The notes beneath the pieces were generated by a model, which was not told where the DNA came from, made no database searches, and worked only from the letters and a program-made list of their open reading frames with translations. From Endothia cerciana (lineage: Eukaryota > Ascomycota > Sordariomycetes > Diaporthales > Cryphonectriaceae), in contig JALRMH010000026.1 of assembly GCA_026119935.1 (NCBI GenBank), positions 310,001-374,000 on the forward strand: a DNA stretch of 64,000 nucleotides. The letters run 5' to 3'. Position numbers and translations under genes: made by a program. Positions 58,038-64,000 of this stretch are shown piece after piece (the first letter of the stretch is position 1; every line of letters begins with the position of its first letter).

Positions 58038-61000
58038 ATGGCCCAGATCCCCATGATTTCCGTGCCGCTCAAGGCCACCAACGAGATCGACTGGATACAT
58101 CCCCTGAAGCACTACATACAGAACACCTATGGCGATGATCCGGAAAGGTACGCCGAGGAGTGCGCCACACTGAACCGCCTCAGGCAGGACATGAGAGGGG
58201 CAGGCAAGGACAGCACAGCCGGAAGGGACCTTCTCTACAGGTACTACGGCCAGCTGGAACTGCTCGACCTGCGCTTCCCTGTAGACGAGCAACACATCAA
58301 GATCTCGTTCACGTGGTGCGTATGCCATCAAAGAAGATATTGCAACCCCCCAACCTCCACCGGGGGGGTGGTGGACGGGGGTCCGACCGACAGGCTGCTG
58401 ACACCAACCCAGGTTCGACGCCTTCACACACAAGCCGACCTCGCAATACTCCCTTGCCTTCGAGAAAGCATCCATTATCTTCAACATTTCCGCCGTCCTC
58501 TCCTGCCATGCGGCAAACCAGCCGAGGTCCGAAGAGGCAGGTCTCAAGACCGCCTACCACTCCTTCCAGGCATCGGCCGGCATGTTTACCTACATCAACG
58601 AGAACTTCCTCCATGCACCGTCTGTGGACCTGAGTCGCGATACGGTCAAGACACTCATAAGCATAACGCTGGCCCAGGCCCAGGAAGTGTTTCTCGAAAA
58701 GCAGGTTGCGGACCAGAAGAAGGTTGCGTTATTGGCAAAGCTCGCCAGCCAGGCCGGCACTCTCTACAGCCAGGCTATTGAGGGCGTCCAGGAGAACGTC
58801 ACCAAGGCCATTTTCGAGAAAGTGTGGCTGTTGATGGTTCAGGTAGGCACCTAACGCTTTGGGGTCGTGAAGGGCCGCGGAGAGGTGGACTTTTGGCTAA
58901 CTTCAGGCAGATCAAGGCGAATCTCCTGAACTCTATGGCGCAGTACTACCAGGCCCTGGCAGACGATGAGGCAAATGCTCACGGCACGGCCGTTGGCAGA
59001 CTGCAAGCGGCGGAGTGTCTCGCGAAGGAGGCCAACAGGGGCGCATCTAGCTTTCCTGGTTTTGTGCCGCCGAGCTCAAATCTCCAGGCGGACTGTGGCA
59101 GTATCCTTGCCGAACACACAAAGCGACATCTGACCACCGTTCAGGAGAAGCTGAAGGAGCTGGCCAAGGACAATGACTATATCTATCACCAGACTGTTCC
59201 ACCAGAAGCCAGTCTTGCTCCCGTGGCGAAGTTGCCAGCTGCGAAGCCAATACCGGTCAGCGAGCTCTATGCCGGCCAGGATATCCAACGGATAACCGGG
59301 CCCGACCTGTTCTCCAAGATTGTTCCACTGGCGGTGACGGAATCTGCAAGTCTCTACGATGAGGAGAAGGCGAAGCTCATCAGAGCCGAGACCGAGCGGG
59401 TGGAGCTGGCCAACAGCGAGATGGCTGCGAGCTTGGACTATCTGAGACTACCTGGCGCGTTGCAGGTATTGAAGGGCGGATTCGATCAAGACATCCTGCC
59501 CGACGAAGATTTCAGGACATGGTGTGATGATGTTGCAGGGCACGAGGACCCCGGCGTCATATTCGAGTCGCTACGCTCCCAGAGAGACAGGATCATTTCC
59601 CTATTGGAGAAGAGTTCGCAGCAGTTGGATATGGAGGAAGGTGTCTGCGAGAAGATGCGCTCGAAGTACGAGGGGGATTGGACTCAACAACCTAGTGCAC
59701 GGCTCACTACGACCTTGCGAGGCGACATCAGGAATTACCGCGAAGCACTGGCCGAGGCGTCAAAGAGCGATACGCAGCTTGCCTCCAAGCTGCATCAGAA
59801 CCAGGGCGTGTTTGACGAGATGCGAGATGCAGCTCAGAATGGAGATGTCGATGCACTGTTCCAGGGCGCCGTGAGCAAGGTTCGAGGGAGAGCAAGCGGG
59901 GTGGGGAGTCCTGCCATGGAGGAGCCAAATCTCTTGGACGCGGATTTCGAGGAGAGCGGCCCTAGTGTCATGGACCAAATCAAGAAGGTGGAAGACACCC
60001 TGAAGAAGCTGAACCTCATCAAGAGGGAGAGGAACCAGGTTCTCAAGGATCTGAAGGATAAGGTGCGTTCGCAAGTGATCCCTTGTCGCTAGAGATTACT
60101 GACCGGTGACAGGTTCACAACGACGATATCTCTCAGATTCTGATCTTGAACAAGAAGTCCATCGCAAACTACGAGCAGCAACTCTTCCAGCAGGAGCTGG
60201 AGAAGTTCCGGCCTCACACAACCCGGCTACTGCAAGCTAACCATAAGCAGTCAGCCCTGATGAAGGAGCTGACCATCTCGTTCAACAATCTCCTGCAAGA
60301 CAAACGAGTCAGATCAGAACAGAGTAAATACGAGGCGATTCAACGCCAGCGCGGTTCGGCCATCAGCAAGTACAAGCGTGCATACCAGGAGTTCCTAGAT
60401 CTCGAAGCCGGCCTTCAGAGCGCCAAAAGATGGTACGCGGACATGAAGGAGACGGTCGAGAGCCTTGAAAAGAATGTGGAGACCTTCGTCAACAACCGTC
60501 GGTCTGAGGGGGCCCAGCTACTGAATCAGATCGAGCAGGACAGGGCCGCCAACAAGAGTGCACAGGCCGCGCTCGAGCAGGAACGGCTGCGAGGGTTGAT
60601 GGAACGAATGTCGATGGAGCCATCTGCGACTTCACCACCAAAGGCCGCAAACACGCAACGCGCTACGCCAGCGCCTCTGGACTTCCAAAATTCCGTGCCG
60701 AGATATCCACAGACCAACTTCGCCGGCCAATATCGAGTGCCAACCTCGCCTCCGCCCAATCAAACACAAATGCCACAGTACCAGGCCGCCTACAATCCCA
60801 GCACATACGGCCGCCACCCGGGGCCAACCTCACCTCCTCCAACGCGGACGAGTTTTAGTGGACAATCGGGCTTCAGGCCGGGACCCGCCTCGCCCCCGCC
60901 CACTCAAACGACATTTGGGCAGCCTTCCTCACGACCCCACAGCACATACGGCAATCCTCACGCCGCACCCACAGCTGTCCCGCAGACATACGTTCCTCCA

Positions 61001-61174
61001 GGCTTCGTGCCCCCTCCGCCTCCACCAGGCCCACCTCCTCTGGGCCCACAGCAAACTGTGCACTACAGCAACGATTACTACTCGGGCCAGCAGCAGCAGC
61101 AAAGACCTCCTTCCACGCACCAGCAGCCCCCCAACACCGCCGACCCCTGGGCCGGACTGAATGCATGGAAATGA
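58038..61174 (+). CDS. bro1: Bro1 (ALIX-like) ESCRT-associated protein
   Basis: Class E vacuolar protein-sorting factor: binds Snf7/ESCRT-III on endosomes and recruits the Doa4 deubiquitinase; also a scaffold for ambient-pH signalling in fungi. Four exons (58038-58315, 58413-58842, 58911-60062, 60113-61174) give 973 aa. Residues 1-390 are the Bro1 domain (start MAQIPMISVPLKATNEIDW; YYGQLELLDLRFP; FTHKPTSQYSLAFEKASIIF; AGMFTYINENFL). Residues 390-780 are the helical V domain (for example VSELYAGQDIQRITGPDLF), and the tail from about 800 is Pro/Gln-rich with repeated TSPPP-type motifs, ending NAWK. The Pro tail makes it Bro1 and not the shorter PalC. The intron 2 acceptor at 58910 was chosen over 58906 on frame. 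Confidence 0.95.
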
Positions 61175-61930
61175 GTCTCCTAGGGGAGTTATGGAGAAGC
61201 AGGTACGGAGGCATGCCGCCACAGGGAAGCATGCAGTAGAGACTGCTGTCTGCGTGGAATCAAAATGCGACATCTGGTCGGCACCTAGCAATAAAACAAG
61301 CCGACGAGGCCGCGATGCGATGGAGAATTGAGTACTCGAGTCAACGGTGAACATTTTCCGACCGGCCGGGTATTGACGCAGACGATCACACCGCCTATGT
61401 CCCGCACTCTACCTTTCTGGGATGTGACGAGCGGCCAAACACAACTTGATACGCCGAGATGCGCAGCACGGAGTAGATTTGGATCTTCACAGAGCGTAGC
61501 GAGCAATTTGACGTGCCTGAGCAAACCAATGCCTTGTTGTTTTTGAAAGCCCAATAAGAAAATCATCAAAGAATCAACACGGGACCGTCAGCCTTCAACC
61601 ACGAGTGCAAGCTCGTACCCGGCAAGTCCCAAGGTTGGGGGTGCTGGAGGAGTCTATTAAGATCCCTGCAAGTCAATGTGAAATGATTGGCCGGTATCCA
61701 GGCGCACCCCACGACGCGTCGAATTTTCCCGCTTGCAATTTACGCGTGTCTCTCTTGAGTCCCTTAACGCGCGTGTCCTGCTTGAGTCGCCCTCGCACCG
61801 ACTTCCCACCTTCCTGGCCTGCTGCAACTTTCCCAACCACGCCTCAGTCCGTCTGCTGCTGTTGTTGTTGTCTGCCGTTTACGACCTCGAACTCTCACCT
61901 AATATCCGGGTGCCCTTCATAGACGGTACC
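61175..61930. other. Intergenic region between bro1 and mcm3
   Basis: 0.75 kb between two genes on the same strand. An ACGCGT-like ACGCGTGT near 61741 and TTAACGCGCG near 61765 resemble MCB (Mlu I cell-cycle box) elements that control replication genes in yeasts. The match is short and the role is inferred. Confidence 0.4.
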
Positions 61931-64000
61931 ATGGACACTTTTATGCTGCGCGACGATGCCGCGCGCGAGCGTGTGCGCCAGGCCCAAGAATTCCTCGACC
62001 CACGTTCGTGAAGCTACCCCCGGCGAGCCTGCCACCGCCCGAGATACGAGGAGACTGACCGCGATGCACAGATGACCAGAATGTCCGCAGCTACAGATCC
62101 GATATCATCCTCATGCTCCAGAGGAACCAGCGGCGCCTGGTAGTCAACATCGACCACGTGCGCGACCACAACCCCGAGATGGCGGAGGGCCTCCTCCTCA
62201 CTCCCTTTGACTACACGCTCGCCTTCAACCAGGCCCTCAAGGACATCGTCAGCGCGCTACCACCGAACCAGGTGCGGCCCGACCAGACTGGCGAAGAGGT
62301 CATGTACTACTGCGCGTGGGCGGGAAGCTTCGGTCTGCATGCGTGCAACCCCCGTACGCTGTCGGCGCAGCACCTGAACCACATGGTCTCGGTCGAGGGT
62401 ATCGTCACGCGGTGCTCGCTCATCAGGCCCAAGGTCGTCAAGAGTGTGCACTACAACGAGGCGGAGAACAAGTTCCACTTCCGGGAGTATCGGGATCAGA
62501 CCATGACGAACGGGCAGGCGACAAATCGCGTCTACCCGCAGGAGGACGAGAAGGGGAACCCGCTTATGACGGAATACGGTTGGTGCACGTACAGAGACCA
62601 CCAGACGATCTCGATACAGGAGATGCCTGAGCGGGCGCCGGCTGGACAGCTGCCGAGAGGTGTCGATGTTATCCTCGACGATGACTTGGTGGACAGGGTA
62701 AAGCCTGGTGACCGCATACAGATGGTGGGCATCTACAGGACTCTGGGCAACAGAAATACCAACCACAACAGTGCACTCTTCAAGACAACCATCCTCGCCA
62801 ACAACGTGGTCCTCCTGTCCTCGAAATCAGGTGGTGGCGTGGCCACTGCCACGATTACCGACACGGATCTGCGGAATATCAACAAGGTTGCGAAGAAGAG
62901 GAATCTGTTTGAGCTGCTCTCGCAATCCCTGGCCCCCAGTATTTACGGTCACGATCATATCAAGAAGGCTATCCTGCTCATGCTTCTTGGTGGTATGGAG
63001 AAGAATCTAGAGAACGGCACCCACTTACGTGGCGACATCAATATCCTGATGGTCGGTGATCCCTCGACTGCCAAGTCCCAGCTTCTGCGGTTCGTCCTCA
63101 ACACCGCCCCTTTGGCCATCGCTACAACTGGTCGCGGCTCTTCAGGCGTCGGTTTGACGGCCGCCGTCACCTCCGACAAAGAGACCGGCGAGAGGCGCCT
63201 GGAGGCAGGCGCCATGGTCATGGCCGACCGTGGCGTGGTCTGCATCGACGAGTTCGACAAGATGTCCGACATTGACCGTGTGGCCATCCACGAAGTCATG
63301 GAGCAGCAGACGGTCACCATTGCCAAAGCAGGCATTCACACCTCCCTCAACGCCCGTTGTAGCGTTATAGCAGCGGCCAACCCGATCTTCGGCCAGTACG
63401 ACCCGCACAAGGACCCCCACAAGAACATCGCTCTGCCGGATTCGCTACTCTCGCGTTTCGATCTTCTCTTTGTCGTCACTGACGACATCGAGGACACGCG
63501 TGACCGGCAGGTCTCAGAACACGTCCTGCGCATGCACAGGTACCGCCAACCGGGAACCGAGGAGGGCGCCCCAGTGCGCGAGACCGCGCAGCAATCCCTC
63601 AGCGTTGGCGGACAAGCACGAAACGAGACCGAGAAGCCCACGGAGATGTTCGAGAAGTATGACGCCATGCTCCACGCGGGCGTGACACGGCGAGCTGGCT
63701 CCTCCAGCACACCCAAGGTGCTGAGCATCCCCTTTATGAAAAAGTACATCCAATACGCCAAGAGCCGCATCAAGCCTGTCCTCACGCAGGATGCCGCAGA
63801 CCGCATCGCAGATATCTACGTCGGCCTACGCAACGACGACCTGGAGGGCAACCAGCGCAGGACCTCACCTATGACGGTGCGTACCCTCGAGACGCTTATC
63901 CGTCTGGCCACCGCGCACGCCAAATCTCGGCTGTCGAACCGCGTCGAGGAGTGTGACGCTCTGGCTGCCGAGTCCATCCTGCGCTTTGCCCTCTTCAAGG
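61931..64000 (+). CDS. mcm3: MCM3 replicative helicase subunit (3' end beyond window)
   Basis: Subunit of the MCM2-7 DNA helicase, loaded at origins in G1. Exon 1 is 61931-62003, exon 2 begins 62072 and continues past the window end; 667 codons are visible. Identified as MCM3 by the start MDTFMLRDDAARERVRQAQ and by LRDHNPEM-like VRDHNPEMAEGLL. The AAA+ core is complete: Walker A GDPSTAKS (353-360, Lys359), Walker B VVCIDEFDKM (Asp417-Glu418), sensor 1 in AAANPIFGQYD and the arginine finger in LLSRFDLLFVV (Arg486). The winged-helix end and C-terminal tail lie outside. Intron 1 has an unusual GTTCGT donor. Possible MCB-like sequence lies upstream. Confidence 0.96.

Noticed and set aside
1..64000. 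CRISPR arrays, operons, biosynthetic cluster or intact transposon
   Set aside because: No regularly spaced repeats with unique spacers, no transposase or reverse transcriptase motifs, and no core biosynthetic enzymes were seen; the genome is eukaryotic.

Overview
This 64 kb window is nuclear chromosomal DNA of a filamentous ascomycete, most likely a Sordariomycete. The genes are split by many short introns (about 50-100 nt, GT...AG). The proteins include the class III fungal G-alpha subunit (GNA-3 type), Hog1 with a TGY loop, Avl9, Nma111, Exo70 and Bro1. Intergenic spacers are long, C/T-rich and full of homopolymer and microsatellite tracts. I recognise no bacterial, organellar, viral or intact transposon sequence. 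Genus cannot be set from the sequence alone.

Layout, left to right. The + strand carries gna-3 (1620-3007), glycogen phosphorylase (6374-9772) and the HOG1 MAP kinase (14081-15356). The - strand then carries avl9 (16473-18853), nma111 (20757-26683), a small protein with a poly-Glu tail (27955-28734), a J-domain protein (29679-32464) and an INCENP/Sli15 scaffold (34048-38257). The + strand follows with a class III aminotransferase (40813-42447) and exo70 (43859-45831). A gene-poor stretch of about 7 kb ends in an unidentified two-exon fragment that looks broken (53089-53577). A fumarylacetoacetate-hydrolase-family gene lies on the - strand (53819-54967). bro1 (58038-61174) and the 5' two thirds or so of mcm3 (61931 to the window end) are on the + strand. 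The genes are housekeeping, signalling and trafficking functions. They are not a biosynthetic cluster and share no operon-like logic. Three belong to membrane traffic (avl9, exo70, bro1), two to stress and nutrient signalling with its glycogen output (gna-3, hog1, then gph1), and two to chromosome maintenance (INCENP, mcm3).

The outstanding observation is inside nma111. Its HtrA-type protease is interrupted, in frame, by an 884-codon intein (22410-25061, - strand). It has a Hint splicing domain (first residue Cys, a TPNH block B, a terminal His-Asn followed by Ser) and both LAGLIDADG endonuclease motifs with their acidic residues. It sits in the linker between the two HtrA-like halves of Nma111. 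It is very large, because a long acidic, probably disordered insert with two SUMO-interaction-like IDLT motifs separates the two LAGLIDADG motifs. I do not know of any described intein in Nma111/HtrA. Gene models were built by hand from reading frame, splice signals and family knowledge; exact intron borders are inferred, though each preserves frame.
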